From Clostridioides mangenotii TR (GTDB taxonomy: Bacteria > Bacillota > Clostridia > Peptostreptococcales > Peptostreptococcaceae), in assembly GCF_000498755.1 (NCBI RefSeq), contig NZ_AXUS01000028.1:1-32783 (forward strand): DNA of 32,783 bases. The letters run 5' to 3'. Positions 1 to 8,231 of the stretch are shown piece by piece; within the stretch, counting starts at the first letter, position 1; every line of letters starts with the position of its first letter. The notes under the pieces are model-generated. The model did not search any database and was not told the origin of the DNA. It worked only from the letters and a program-made list of their open reading frames with translations. A program made the position numbers and the translations under genes.

Positions 1-11
1 AATATATAAAT

Positions 12-36
12 AGAAATAGTAATGATTACTATTTCT
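12..36 (+). promoter_or_regulatory. PerR/Fur-type operator upstream of rbr
   Basis: A perfect inverted repeat with 12-base arms (AGAAATAGTAAT and its complement) around a single central G. The core TAGTAATGATTACTA agrees with the Bacillus PerR box TTATAATNATTATAA at 10 of 14 defined positions and has the 7-1-7 form. It ends about 15 bases before the Shine-Dalgarno sequence of rbr, and perR is the second gene of the same operon, so autoregulation is the simple inference. The -35/-10 elements are probably cut off by the window edge. Confidence 0.8.
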
Positions 37-66
37 GAAATTAAAAATACTAAGGAGGATATTAAT

Positions 67-603
67 ATGAATTTAAAAGGAACTAAAACAGAACAAAACT
101 TACTTAATGGATTTGCTGGGGAGTCTCAAGCTAGAGTAAAATACTCATTCTATGCTTCTCAAGCTAGAAAAGAAGGATACAACCAAATAGCTGATATATT
201 TGATGAAACTTCACACAATGAGAAAGAGCATGCTAAATTATGGTTTAAAGCTCTACGTGATGGAATGCCAGATACAGCTCAAAACTTAAAAGACGCTGCT
301 GAAGGTGAAAACTACGAGTGGACTGATATGTACGTTAAATTTGCTGCTGATGCAAAAGAAGAAGGATTTGCTAAATTAGCATACTTATTCGAAGCAGTAG
401 GAACTATAGAAAAAGAGCATGAGGAAAGATACCTTAAACTTTTACAAAGCTTAAATGATGGCACAGTATTCAAAAAAGGAAATACTGTAGTTTGGAAATG
501 TCAAAACTGTGGACATATACACGTAGGAACAGAAGCTCCTGGAGTATGCCCTGTATGTGAACATCCACAAGCATTCTTTGAAGTTAAGTCTGAAAACTAT
601 TAA
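67..603 (+). CDS. rbr: Rubrerythrin (peroxide-scavenging diiron protein)
   Basis: A 178-residue cytoplasmic rubrerythrin that reduces hydrogen peroxide to water using electrons passed through its rubredoxin centre. The N-terminal ferritin-like four-helix domain carries the diiron Glu/ExxH ligands (E19, E52-x-E-H55, and EKEH near 115-118). The C-terminal rubredoxin-like domain has C145-x2-C148 and C161-x2-C164. The start chosen is the ATG behind AAGGAGG (52-58); an upstream in-frame ATG at position 24 region would place translation inside the PerR box and is not credible. It is the first gene of the rbr-perR-rbo operon and is expected to be induced when PerR is oxidised. Confidence 0.95.
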   Translation: MNLKGTKTEQNLLNGFAGESQARVKYSFYASQARKEGYNQIADIFDETSHNEKEHAKLWFKALRDGMPDTAQNLKDAAEGENYEWTDMYVKFAADAKEEGFAKLAYLFEAVGTIEKEHEERYLKLLQSLNDGTVFKKGNTVVWKCQNCGHIHVGTEAPGVCPVCEHPQAFFEVKSENY

Positions 604-619
604 TAATAATTTTTAGACT

Positions 620-1003
620 GTGAAATTTTCTAAACAAAGGGATATGATCTTAGAAGCTGTACGCGAAAATGATATACATCCGACAGCTGATTATATCTAT
701 GAAAAGCTAAAAAAGGATAATCCAAACTTAAGTTTAGGTACAGTCTATCGAAATTTATCTCAACTTTCAGTAAACGGACTTATAAATAAAGTAAGTTTTC
801 CTGGGGAGCCAGATAGATTTGATGCTATTCTAAGCGAACACTATCATTTTAAATGTAACATATGTGGGAAAGTACTAGATATTGAATCAGATAATTTATT
901 AAATTTAAATGATTGCATAGCTAGAGAAAAGGGTATAAAAATAACATCAAGCAATATAAGCTTTAGAGGCATTTGCTCTGATTGTGAAGATAAAGAAATT
1001 TAA
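620..1003 (+). CDS. perR: PerR-type peroxide-sensing repressor (Fur family)
   Basis: A 127-residue Fur-family repressor. An N-terminal winged helix (about 1-65) is followed by a dimerisation/metal domain. By alignment with Bacillus subtilis PerR, the sensing-site ligands are all present: H20, D68, H74, H76 and D87 (Asp rather than Glu, the PerR signature). The structural zinc cysteines are C79, C82, C119 and C122. Thr41 in the recognition helix is intact; I recall a T41A change in laboratory strain 630 delta-erm that inactivates PerR. The start is GTG at 620, forced by an in-frame TAG at 614-616, and no Shine-Dalgarno sequence is visible; translation may be coupled to rbr, which ends 17 bases upstream. 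Confidence 0.9.
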   Translation: MKFSKQRDMILEAVRENDIHPTADYIYEKLKKDNPNLSLGTVYRNLSQLSVNGLINKVSFPGEPDRFDAILSEHYHFKCNICGKVLDIESDNLLNLNDCIAREKGIKITSSNISFRGICSDCEDKEI

Positions 1004-1055
1004 ACCAGGGAAAACCAAAAAATATAAAATAGAAAGAATACTGGAGGGATTAATA

Positions 1056-1442
1056 ATGAACCAAACACCTAAATTTTATTTTTGTGAGGCTTGTGGAAAT
1101 ATTGTAGAGATGATAGAAGATTCAGGAATAGAGCTAGTATGTTGTGGGGACTACATGCAAGAACTAGTTCCTAATACTACTGACGCAGCTAATGAAAAAC
1201 ACGTTCCTGTAATCGAAGTAAATGGAAATACTGTTAAAGTAACTGTAGGAAGTACAATACATCCAATGGGTGATGATCACCATATAGCTTGGATAGTACT
1301 TTACACAGAAAAAGGATGTCAACGTAAATACTTAGATCATAACGGAGAGCCAGTAGCTACTTTTGAGTTGACTGATGGAGATAAGGCTGTAAGTGCCTAC
1401 GAATACTGTAATATACATGGATTATGGAAAGCTGATGTTTAG
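1056..1442 (+). CDS. rbo: Desulfoferrodoxin / superoxide reductase (2Fe type)
   Basis: A 128-residue superoxide reductase that converts superoxide to hydrogen peroxide without making oxygen; the peroxide would then go to rubrerythrin. The N-terminal desulforedoxin centre I has C10, C13, C29 and C30. Catalytic centre II has H49, H69, H75, C118 and H121, with the E47-K48 pair that assists catalysis. The start is the ATG behind GGAGGG (1043-1048); a longer reading frame from 984 overlaps perR and encodes an unrelated basic extension, so it was not used. Third gene of the oxidative stress operon, ended by the palindromic terminator at 1472-1531. Confidence 0.94.
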   Translation: MNQTPKFYFCEACGNIVEMIEDSGIELVCCGDYMQELVPNTTDAANEKHVPVIEVNGNTVKVTVGSTIHPMGDDHHIAWIVLYTEKGCQRKYLDHNGEPVATFELTDGDKAVSAYEYCNIHGLWKADV

Positions 1443-1471
1443 GATTTAATTTACTAGTAAAAATTAATCAA

Positions 1472-1531
1472 ATTATATAAAGTAAAAAAGGTTGTCTCGA
1501 TATCGAGACAACCTTTTTTACTTTATATAAT
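1472..1531. terminator. 60-bp perfect palindrome, bidirectional terminator
   Basis: Every base from 1472 to 1501 is complementary to 1502-1531. The GC-rich core AGGTTGTCTCGATATCGAGA is flanked by A6 and T6, so in either direction the RNA is a stem followed by a U run. It lies between the convergent rbo and helicase genes and should terminate both. Confidence 0.9.
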
Positions 1532-1577
1532 CTTAATTATATTTAGAACTATAGACCAAAAAAAGGTAGTTTATAAT

Positions 1578-2681
1578 TTAAACTTCTCTTCTAGTTATTT
1601 TAAATCCAAGTCTTTTTTCAATCTCATCTAACATATTACTGTTTTTAGGTGAAATAAAAGTACAAGTATATCCCTTTTCACCAGATCTACCAGTTCTACC
1701 CATACGGTGGATATAATCTTCATAGTGCTCTGGTATATCGTAATTGTATATTGAGTCAACTCCACTAATATCTAGACCTCTAGATGCAACATCGGTAGCT
1801 ATTAAATACTGTATCTTTAAATCCCTAAAAGATTTCATAGTTCTTTCTCTTTTTGCCTGGCTTATATCGCTGTGGATTTTATCGCAATTAAAACCTCTTT
1901 GCTTAAGTTCTCCATCCAATTTATCGACTCTTCTTTTAGTTCTACAAAATATTATTGACAGAAACGGACTATCTTCTTTCAAAGTTGTTACTAGAGCATC
2001 GAGTTTTCTTCTGTCTGTAGTTTCGACAATATCTTGTTTTATATTAGGTAGAACTTCGGTTGATGTGTCTATTGATATTATTTCAGGATCTAGCATATAT
2101 CTATACATTAGTTTTTTAACTTGTGAATCTATAGTAGCCGAAAAGCATAAGTTTTGCTTTTTCTTAGGAGTCTCTTTCATTATAGCTTCTATCTCATTTT
2201 TAAAACCAATGAACAACATTTGATCTGCTTCATCTAATACAAACATTTTTAGTTTGCTAAGATCAATAGTTTTTCTATTTATATGGTCTAAAAGACGTCC
2301 TGGAGTGGCTATAACAAGCTGAACACTTCCTTTAAGCTTATTGATCTGAGCTGAAATATCTTTTCCGCCGTATGCAGCAAGTATATTAACATCTTTACCT
2401 TTGCTTAATTTTTTTGCTTCTTCAGTTATTTGCAGTGCAAGTTCTCTTGTAGGTGTAAGGATAAGTGCTTGTACATCTTTGCTGTCTGTTGATATTTTTT
2501 CAAATATAGGTAATAAGAATGCCAAAGTCTTACCAGTTCCAGTCTTCGCTTGAGCTATAATATCTCTTCCGTACATAATAGGTAATATACTTTTCTCTTG
2601 TACTGGAGTAGGAGATTCTATTCCGTTTTGGTTTAAAACATCTATCAAATTATTGCTAATTTTTAAATCTTTAAAGTTCAT
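1578..2681 (-). CDS. DEAD-box ATP-dependent RNA helicase, minimal core
   Basis: A 367-residue helicase consisting of two RecA-like domains and almost nothing else. The motifs appear in order: Q motif (SPTPVQ, about 23-28), Walker A AKTGTGKT (45-52), PTRELA (about 77-82), TPGR, DEAD (150-153), SAT (181-183), IIFCRT, ATDVASRGLD and HRMGRTGR near the C-terminus. It lacks the basic C-terminal RNA-binding extension found in DbpA or CshA, so the specific RNA target cannot be told; cold-shock or ribosome assembly roles are the usual ones. The start is ATG at 2681 behind GCGGGG; a TTG five codons upstream is inside that ribosome binding site. Monocistronic. Confidence 0.93.
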   Translation of the reverse strand: MNFKDLKISNNLIDVLNQNGIESPTPVQEKSILPIMYGRDIIAQAKTGTGKTLAFLLPIFEKISTDSKDVQALILTPTRELALQITEEAKKLSKGKDVNILAAYGGKDISAQINKLKGSVQLVIATPGRLLDHINRKTIDLSKLKMFVLDEADQMLFIGFKNEIEAIMKETPKKKQNLCFSATIDSQVKKLMYRYMLDPEIISIDTSTEVLPNIKQDIVETTDRRKLDALVTTLKEDSPFLSIIFCRTKRRVDKLDGELKQRGFNCDKIHSDISQAKRERTMKSFRDLKIQYLIATDVASRGLDISGVDSIYNYDIPEHYEDYIHRMGRTGRSGEKGYTCTFISPKNSNMLDEIEKRLGFKITRREV

Positions 2682-2722
2682 TAAATTACCCCGCAATTTT
2701 ATTTATAATTTATAGCTATATA

Positions 2723-2751
2723 ATGATATCATACATGTTGACCTATATCAA
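2723..2751 (-). promoter_or_regulatory. Candidate sigma-A promoter of the DEAD-box helicase
   Basis: Reading the minus strand, TTGATA (2751-2746) and TATCAT (2728-2723) are separated by exactly 17 bases, about 42 bases before the start codon. Both hexamers match the consensus at four or five of six positions, but such matches are easy to find in AT-rich DNA. Confidence 0.4.
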
Positions 2752-3123
2752 TATTATTGCTTTTATATGGGAAAATGATGCTCGATATATTAAATATTTC
2801 AAAAAACAATTTTAAAAAGTAAAAATAGTGTTAAATAGAGGTTAAATAATCAAAGAATAATTTAAAAAATTAGTGAAAACATCCAAATAATATAAATAAA
2901 TATACATTTATGAGCTTAAATAAAACAAAAACTTTATTAAAAAAGAAGTTTAATTTTTAAGCAAAAAGGTAGTGCATTTTCGTTAATTAAATTATATAAT
3001 AGAATAAATAAATGAAAGATTTAAAAAATAACTTGCAAAATTTCGTAAAATGAACAAATTAAAAATAAATATTCAAAAGGAAGCCGATAAAAAAGAAAAA
3101 TTAAAAAATTAGGGGGTTTTAAC
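2752..3123 (+). promoter_or_regulatory. AT-rich upstream region of the TCA operon with a CodY-like site
   Basis: No gene is visible here. Two elements stand out: TATAAT at 2995-3000, a possible -10 with only a poor -35, and AAATTTCGTAAAATG at 3038-3052, which matches the CodY consensus AATTTTCWGAAAATT at 11 of 15 positions. GGGGG at 3112-3116 is the ribosome binding site of the next gene. The repressor assignment is inference; CodY-type matches occur by chance in such AT-rich sequence. Confidence 0.35.
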
Positions 3124-4305
3124 ATGAGCTTAATAGGAAAAGAAAATGGGAGAAAAATTAAAATAGTTGATACTACATTGAGAGATGGAGAGCAAACTGC
3201 AGGAGTAGTATTTGCAAACAGAGAGAAGATAATGATAGCAGAAATGCTTAGTGATTTAGGTATAGATCAGTTAGAAGTTGGAATACCTACTATGGGTGGA
3301 GATGAGCTTAAAGCAATAAAAGATATATGCAATAGAAATTTGAAATCTAGCATAATGGCTTGGAATAGAGCGGTTATATCCGATATAGAAAAATCTATAG
3401 AATGTGGTGTTGATTCAGTTGCAATATCAATATCTGTATCTGACATACATATAGAAAATAAACTTAGAACTTCAAGGGGCTGGGTTTTAGAAAACATGGC
3501 TAAGAGTGTTGAGTTTGCTAAGAAAAATGGACTTTATGTTTCAGTAAATGGAGAAGATGCGTCTAGAGCTGATTTAGATTTTTTAACTGAGTTTATAGAA
3601 GTTGGTAAACAAGCTGGTGCAGATAGATTTAGATATTGTGATACTGTAGGAATAATGAATCCTCAGGAAGTTGCAAGAAGTATTAAAACACTTTACGATA
3701 GAACTAACTTTGATATAGAAATGCACACACATAATGATTTTGGAATGGCTACTGCAAATGCACTTGCTGGAGTAGATGCAGGAGCAAATTATGTTGGAGT
3801 AACAGTTAACGGCTTAGGCGAGAGAGCAGGAAATGCAGCTTTAGAAGAAGTTATAATGGGTCTTAAATATCTATATGGATACAGTGCTGATAATATAGAT
3901 ACTACTAAGTTCAAAGGTATATGTGAGTATGTTTCGCAAGCTTCAAACAGACAACTTCCAATATGGAAGCCGGTTGTAGGGGAAAACATGTTTATTCACG
4001 AATCAGGAATACATGCTGACGGTGCTCTTAAAGATCCACAAAACTATGAAGCCTTCGATCCAAAAGAAGTTGCATTAGAGAGAAAGATAGTGATTGGAAA
4101 GCACTCTGGAAGAGCTTCTATAGTTAATAAATTAAATGAATACGATATACATGTATCTCCAGAACTTGCAGGAAAAATATTAGAAGCAGTTAGAGCTACA
4201 TCAATAAGATTGAAGAGAAGTCTAATGGACAAAGAAATAATACATCTATACTGCGATGTAATTGCTAAAGAAGAGACAATCAGTACAGAAGTTGTGGGAG
4301 GTTAA
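3124..4305 (+). CDS. NifV-like homocitrate/Re-citrate synthase
   Basis: A 393-residue DRE-TIM metallolyase of the homocitrate/isopropylmalate synthase family, condensing acetyl-CoA with a 2-oxoacid. R20-D21-G-E23-Q is the catalytic signature, H201 and H203 in HTHNDFG bind the divalent metal, GLGERAGN spans 230-237, and HESGIHADG spans 292-300. Aconitase and isocitrate dehydrogenase follow directly, and no nitrogenase or lysine genes are present. I therefore infer that oxaloacetate is the substrate and citrate the product, as shown for NifV-like Re-citrate synthases of Clostridium kluyveri and Dehalococcoides. It is shorter than the C. kluyveri enzyme, so homocitrate synthase remains possible. 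The stop is two bases before the aconitase start. Confidence 0.85.
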   Translation: MSLIGKENGRKIKIVDTTLRDGEQTAGVVFANREKIMIAEMLSDLGIDQLEVGIPTMGGDELKAIKDICNRNLKSSIMAWNRAVISDIEKSIECGVDSVAISISVSDIHIENKLRTSRGWVLENMAKSVEFAKKNGLYVSVNGEDASRADLDFLTEFIEVGKQAGADRFRYCDTVGIMNPQEVARSIKTLYDRTNFDIEMHTHNDFGMATANALAGVDAGANYVGVTVNGLGERAGNAALEEVIMGLKYLYGYSADNIDTTKFKGICEYVSQASNRQLPIWKPVVGENMFIHESGIHADGALKDPQNYEAFDPKEVALERKIVIGKHSGRASIVNKLNEYDIHVSPELAGKILEAVRATSIRLKRSLMDKEIIHLYCDVIAKEETISTEVVGG

Positions 4306-4307
4306 GA

Positions 4308-6242
4308 ATGGGAACGAATTTAGTTTATAAAATACTTAAGAAACATTTAGTTGAAGGTGAACTTGTAGCAGGAAACTCTATAGGTATTAAAATAGATCAG
4401 ACACTTACACAGGACTCGACAGGTACTATGGCTTACTTACAATTAGAAGCTATGGAAATAGACAGAGTTAAGACAAAGAGAAGTGTTGCGTTTGTAGATC
4501 ACAATATGTTGCAACAAGGATTTGAAAATGCGGATGACCACAAGTATATACAAACTGTAGCAGAAAAATACGGAGTGTTATTTTCAAAGCCTGGAAATGG
4601 AATCTGCCACCAAGTATTTCTTGAGAGATTCTCAACTCCAGGGGATACACTTTTAGGATCGGACAGCCACACGCCTACAGCTGGCGGTGTGGGGATGCTA
4701 GCAATGGGAGCTGGGGGATTAGATGTTGCGATAGCTATGGCTGGTGGAACATACTATATAAAAGCACCTAAAGTCTGTAAGGTCAATCTAATTGGGAAGT
4801 TAAATCCTATGGTTTCATCTAAAGATATCATACTTGAAGTTCTTAGAAGAGAGACTGTAAAAGGTGGAGTTGGAAAAGTTTATGAATACGGCGGAGAAGG
4901 TATTAAGTACCTTTCAGTGCCTCAAAGAGCTACAGTTACAAATATGGGAGCTGAACTTGGAGCAACTACATCGATATTCCCAAGCGATGATAAGACAAGA
5001 GACTTTTTCGCAAGTCAAAATAGGGTTGATGAATGGTTGGATTTAAAGGCTGATGAAGATGCTACTTACGATCAAGAGATTACTATAAATCTATCTGAAT
5101 TAAAGCCTCTTGCAGCGAAACCACACAGCCCTGACAATGTTGATGAGATATCAAATATAGGTGAAATAAAAGTGGATCAAGTTGCAATAGGAAGTTGTAC
5201 AAATTCATCATACGAAGATTTGATGAAGGTGGCACAAGTCTTAAAGGGAAGAAAAGTTCACAAAGATGTGAGTTTAGTTATAGCTCCAGGTTCGAGACAA
5301 GTTATGGAAATGATTGCTAGAAATGGAGCACTAGGCGATATTATAAGTGCTGGAGGAAGAATTTTAGAAAACTCTTGTGGACCGTGTATAGGAATGGGTC
5401 AATCTCCAGGGACAGATGCTGTATCTCTTAGAACATTTAACCGTAACTTCTATGGAAGAAGTGGAACTCTTAGTGCTGATGTTTACTTAGTCAGCCCAGA
5501 AACAGCGGCTGTTAGTGCTGTAGAAGGAGTATTAACTGATCCATCAAAATACGATATTAAATTTAAAAATTTAACTGTAGATGCCTTTTTAATAGACGAT
5601 AGTATGATAATTGATCCATCAGAAGATGGAAATAAGGTTGAAGTTGTAAGAGGACCTAATATCAAGCCTTTCCCTGTTAGCAAAGAACTTGAAAAAAGTA
5701 TAGCTGGAAGTGTAATACTCAAAGTTGAAGATAATATAACTACAGATCATATAATGCCTTCAAATGCCAAATTACTTCCTTTTAGAAGTAATATTCCATA
5801 CCTAGCAAACTTCTGCTTTAATACTGTGGATGAGTCTTTCCCGGATAGAGCTAAAGAGAACAATGGAGGATTTATAATTGGCGGCGATAACTACGGTCAA
5901 GGATCTAGTAGAGAGCATGCTGCGCTTGCACCTCTTTATTTAGGGGTCAAAGGTGTACTTGTTAAGAGTTTTGCTAGAATTCATAAAGCAAATCTTATAA
6001 ACAGTGGTATTGTCCCGATGGAATTTATTGATGAGGCTGATTACAATAAAATAAACCTATTAGACAAATTAGAATTTCCTAATATTTTAGATAAATTAGA
6101 AACTGGAAGTATAGAGATAAGCAATGTAACTACTGGTGAAAAAATACTTGTTAGAGTAGAACTTTCAGAAAAAGAGATAGATGTACTAAAAGCTGGTGGA
6201 AAATTAAACTACAATAAAAACGAAACAGCAGCAGCTAAATAG
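4308..6242 (+). CDS. acnB: Aconitate hydratase (short, Aquifex-type)
   Basis: A 644-residue monomeric [4Fe-4S] aconitase, isomerising citrate to isocitrate. The cluster ligands are C297 (GSCTNSS) and C357/C360 (CGPCIGMG). DSHTPT (119-124) and the C-terminal swivel-domain motif GQGSSREHAALAPLYLG carry active-site residues. It is much shorter than AcnA or AcnB of Escherichia coli (about 890 and 865 residues) and resembles the Aquifex-type family; the symbol acnB follows the name used in C. difficile and does not mean the E. coli AcnB architecture. The start codon lies two bases after the synthase stop, with GGGAGG inside that gene's end, so the two are translationally coupled. Confidence 0.92.
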   Translation: MGTNLVYKILKKHLVEGELVAGNSIGIKIDQTLTQDSTGTMAYLQLEAMEIDRVKTKRSVAFVDHNMLQQGFENADDHKYIQTVAEKYGVLFSKPGNGICHQVFLERFSTPGDTLLGSDSHTPTAGGVGMLAMGAGGLDVAIAMAGGTYYIKAPKVCKVNLIGKLNPMVSSKDIILEVLRRETVKGGVGKVYEYGGEGIKYLSVPQRATVTNMGAELGATTSIFPSDDKTRDFFASQNRVDEWLDLKADEDATYDQEITINLSELKPLAAKPHSPDNVDEISNIGEIKVDQVAIGSCTNSSYEDLMKVAQVLKGRKVHKDVSLVIAPGSRQVMEMIARNGALGDIISAGGRILENSCGPCIGMGQSPGTDAVSLRTFNRNFYGRSGTLSADVYLVSPETAAVSAVEGVLTDPSKYDIKFKNLTVDAFLIDDSMIIDPSEDGNKVEVVRGPNIKPFPVSKELEKSIAGSVILKVEDNITTDHIMPSNAKLLPFRSNIPYLANFCFNTVDESFPDRAKENNGGFIIGGDNYGQGSSREHAALAPLYLGVKGVLVKSFARIHKANLINSGIVPMEFIDEADYNKINLLDKLEFPNILDKLETGSIEISNVTTGEKILVRVELSEKEIDVLKAGGKLNYNKNETAAAK

Positions 6243-6307
6243 ATTGCTTTTACAACAAGACAATTATTAGAAATACAGTCATTAAAATATTATTTGGAGG
6301 TACTGAC

Positions 6308-7300
6308 ATGTACAAAGTTACTTTAATTCCTGGAGATGGAATAGGGCCAGAAGTTTCAGAAGCTATGGTAAAAGTAGTAAAAGCTGCTGGAGTAGATATA
6401 GAGTGGGAAAGAGTTGAAGCAGGAGAAGCAGTTATGGAAGAATACAGTACACCGCTTCCTGATTATGTTATAGACAGCATTAAAAAGAATAAAATAGCTA
6501 TTAAAGGACCAATAACTACACCTATAGGTAAGGGCTTTAGAAGTGTAAATGTTACGCTAAGACAAGCTTTAGATTTATATGTGAATTTAAGACCGATTAA
6601 GAGTTTTAAAGGTATTAAATCGAGATATGAAGATGTAGACTTAGTTGTTGTAAGAGAAAATACAGAAGATCTTTATGCGGGAATAGAGCATAAAATAGGT
6701 GACTACGGAGCTGAAAGTATAAAGCTGATTACTAGACCTGCATGTGAGAGAATTGTTGACTTTGCTTGTAACTATGTCAAAGAAAACAACAGGAAAAAAC
6801 TTACGGCTATACACAAAGCTAACATAATGAAATTATCAGATGGATTGTTTCTAGAAGTATCTAGAGAAGTTTCTGAAAAGCACGGTGTAGATTTTGATGA
6901 TTTAATAGTAGATGCAGCAGCTATGAACTTGGTTTTAAATCCTGAAAAGTACGATGTTATGGTAATGCCAAATCTTTATGGAGATATTCTTTCTGATTTA
7001 GGTGCAGGGCTTGTTGGAGGGCTTGGAATAATTCCAAGTGCAAATATAGGTAAAGATGTAGCTATATTTGAAGCAGTTCATGGAAGTGCTCCTCAAATAG
7101 CTGGTCAAAATAAAGCTAATCCAACTGCAATAATACAATCAGCTGTAATGATGCTTAGACATTTAGGAGAGCAGGAGAAGGCTACAAAAATTGAGAGTGC
7201 ATTAGAGCAAGTATTTTTAAAAGGTGAAAATTTAACTGTGGATTTAGGTGGAAGTGCTTCTACTACTTCGTTCACAGACGAAGTATGTAAGTATTTATAA
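6308..7300 (+). CDS. icd: NAD-dependent isocitrate dehydrogenase
   Basis: A 330-residue member of the isocitrate/isopropylmalate/homoisocitrate dehydrogenase family, oxidatively decarboxylating isocitrate to 2-oxoglutarate. Visible signatures are the substrate-binding R-S-V-N-V-T-L-R segment near residue 78, VRENTEDLYAGIEH near 115-128, the metal-binding YGDILSDLGAGL segment, and the coenzyme-binding HGSAPQIAGQNKANP loop. The short form without the NADP-type extensions suggests NAD use. A good GGAGG (6296-6300) precedes the ATG. It closes the three-gene operon; with no other TCA genes in view, the probable job is to supply glutamate carbon. Homoisocitrate dehydrogenase is the main alternative. 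Confidence 0.87.
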   Translation: MYKVTLIPGDGIGPEVSEAMVKVVKAAGVDIEWERVEAGEAVMEEYSTPLPDYVIDSIKKNKIAIKGPITTPIGKGFRSVNVTLRQALDLYVNLRPIKSFKGIKSRYEDVDLVVVRENTEDLYAGIEHKIGDYGAESIKLITRPACERIVDFACNYVKENNRKKLTAIHKANIMKLSDGLFLEVSREVSEKHGVDFDDLIVDAAAMNLVLNPEKYDVMVMPNLYGDILSDLGAGLVGGLGIIPSANIGKDVAIFEAVHGSAPQIAGQNKANPTAIIQSAVMMLRHLGEQEKATKIESALEQVFLKGENLTVDLGGSASTTSFTDEVCKYL

Positions 7301-7375
7301 GTGTTTTGATTTATCATCCATAAAAGCCATTAAAAGGTTTTGTGACGAGTAGATTAAATTGCTTATAGGTTATTA

Positions 7376-7424
7376 GGAGCGTCTCTTAGTTGATATGTTA
7401 TCAACTAGAAGGCGCTCTATTTTG
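7376..7424 (+). terminator. Intrinsic terminator after icd
   Basis: GAGCG (7377-7381) pairs with CGCTC (7413-7417), and inside it TAGTTGAT (7387-7394) pairs with ATCAACTA (7400-7407). A T-rich stretch follows. Confidence 0.75.
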
Positions 7425-7459
7425 CTTTATATAATATAATGATAATAGGAGGTCACTTT

Positions 7460-7522
7460 ATGGACGATAGAGTGAAAACGGGATTTCATCCGCATATGGA
7501 TGGAAGAAAAATTTATTTTTAA
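7460..7522 (+). CDS. Possible 20-residue small protein or leader peptide
   Basis: A 20-codon reading frame (begins MDDRVKTGFHPH, ends KIYF) with an excellent AGGAGG (7447-7452) seven bases before its ATG. It sits just after the icd terminator and overlapping TATAAT-like hexamers, and 74 bases before the nitroreductase. I do not recognise the peptide and it has no membrane segment. No terminator or amino acid run suggests attenuation. It could be a real small protein, a translated leader of the next gene, or the surviving start of a lost gene. Confidence 0.4.
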   Translation: MDDRVKTGFHPHMDGRKIYF

Positions 7523-7596
7523 AAGAGTACTTTTAATTATAGGTGAAAAGAACTAAAATTAAAATATACAATATAGTGAAAAAGGTGGTAGATATT

Positions 7597-8118
7597 ATGT
7601 TGGATATGCTTAAAAGAAGAAGAAGTATTAGAAAATACAAAAATACAATTATTGAAAAGGAAAAAATAGAAGAGTTACTAAAAGCTGGCATCTTAGCTCC
7701 TACATCTAAAAATTCAAAATCGTGGGAATTTATCGCTATTGATGATAAAGAAATACTTAAAGGGATTTCAGGAAGTAGGGAAAATGGAGCTGCCAGATTT
7801 TTGGCCAATTCACCTTTAGGTATAGTTATATTAGGCAACGAAGAAAAAAGCGATGTTTGGGTAGAAGATGCTTGTATTGCTGGTGCATTTATACAGCTTC
7901 AAGCAGAGTCGATGGGCTTGGGTTCATGCTGGATTCAAGTCAGAAATAGAATGTATTCTGAAAGTGAGACTACAGAATTGTTTATAAAAAATCTTATGGA
8001 TATACCTGAGAAATACAGGGTAGAGTGTATTATATCTGTAGGATACCCCGATGAAGTAAAAAAAAGATATGAAGATTCGGATCTAAAATCTGAAAAATTT
8101 CACTTTAATAAGTTATAG
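7597..8118 (+). CDS. Nitroreductase-family FMN oxidoreductase
   Basis: A 173-residue small nitroreductase-family flavoprotein. The FMN-phosphate-binding RRSIRKY segment is at the N-terminus, and the GSCWIQVRNR segment typical of the short clostridial subfamily is near residue 109. Such enzymes use NAD(P)H to reduce quinones, nitro compounds or flavins; the physiological substrate is unknown. The start is the ATG at 7597 behind AAAGGTGG; an upstream in-frame GTG at 7543 would add 18 residues not expected in the family. Stands alone after the 20-codon small reading frame. Confidence 0.85.
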   Translation: MLDMLKRRRSIRKYKNTIIEKEKIEELLKAGILAPTSKNSKSWEFIAIDDKEILKGISGSRENGAARFLANSPLGIVILGNEEKSDVWVEDACIAGAFIQLQAESMGLGSCWIQVRNRMYSESETTELFIKNLMDIPEKYRVECIISVGYPDEVKKRYEDSDLKSEKFHFNKL

Positions 8119-8231
8119 AAATGTAATTTATGACAATCCTTATAAGAGATGTTGCTAAAAATTCAATCAACTTGTAAGAATATAAAAGAATTTAACTATA
8201 TATTTATATAGCTATTTAGAAGGTTTTAAAG

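Noticed and set aside
984-1055. Longer start of superoxide reductase
   Set aside because: It overlaps perR, has no ribosome binding site and adds a lysine-rich extension absent in the family; ATG 1056 has GGAGGG.
3013-3054. 13-codon frame before the NifV-like gene
   Set aside because: No ribosome binding site, no amino acid run and no terminator structure after it.
3124-4305. Nitrogen-fixation gene nifV
   Set aside because: No other nif gene is present and the operon partners are TCA enzymes; only the family resemblance supports the name.
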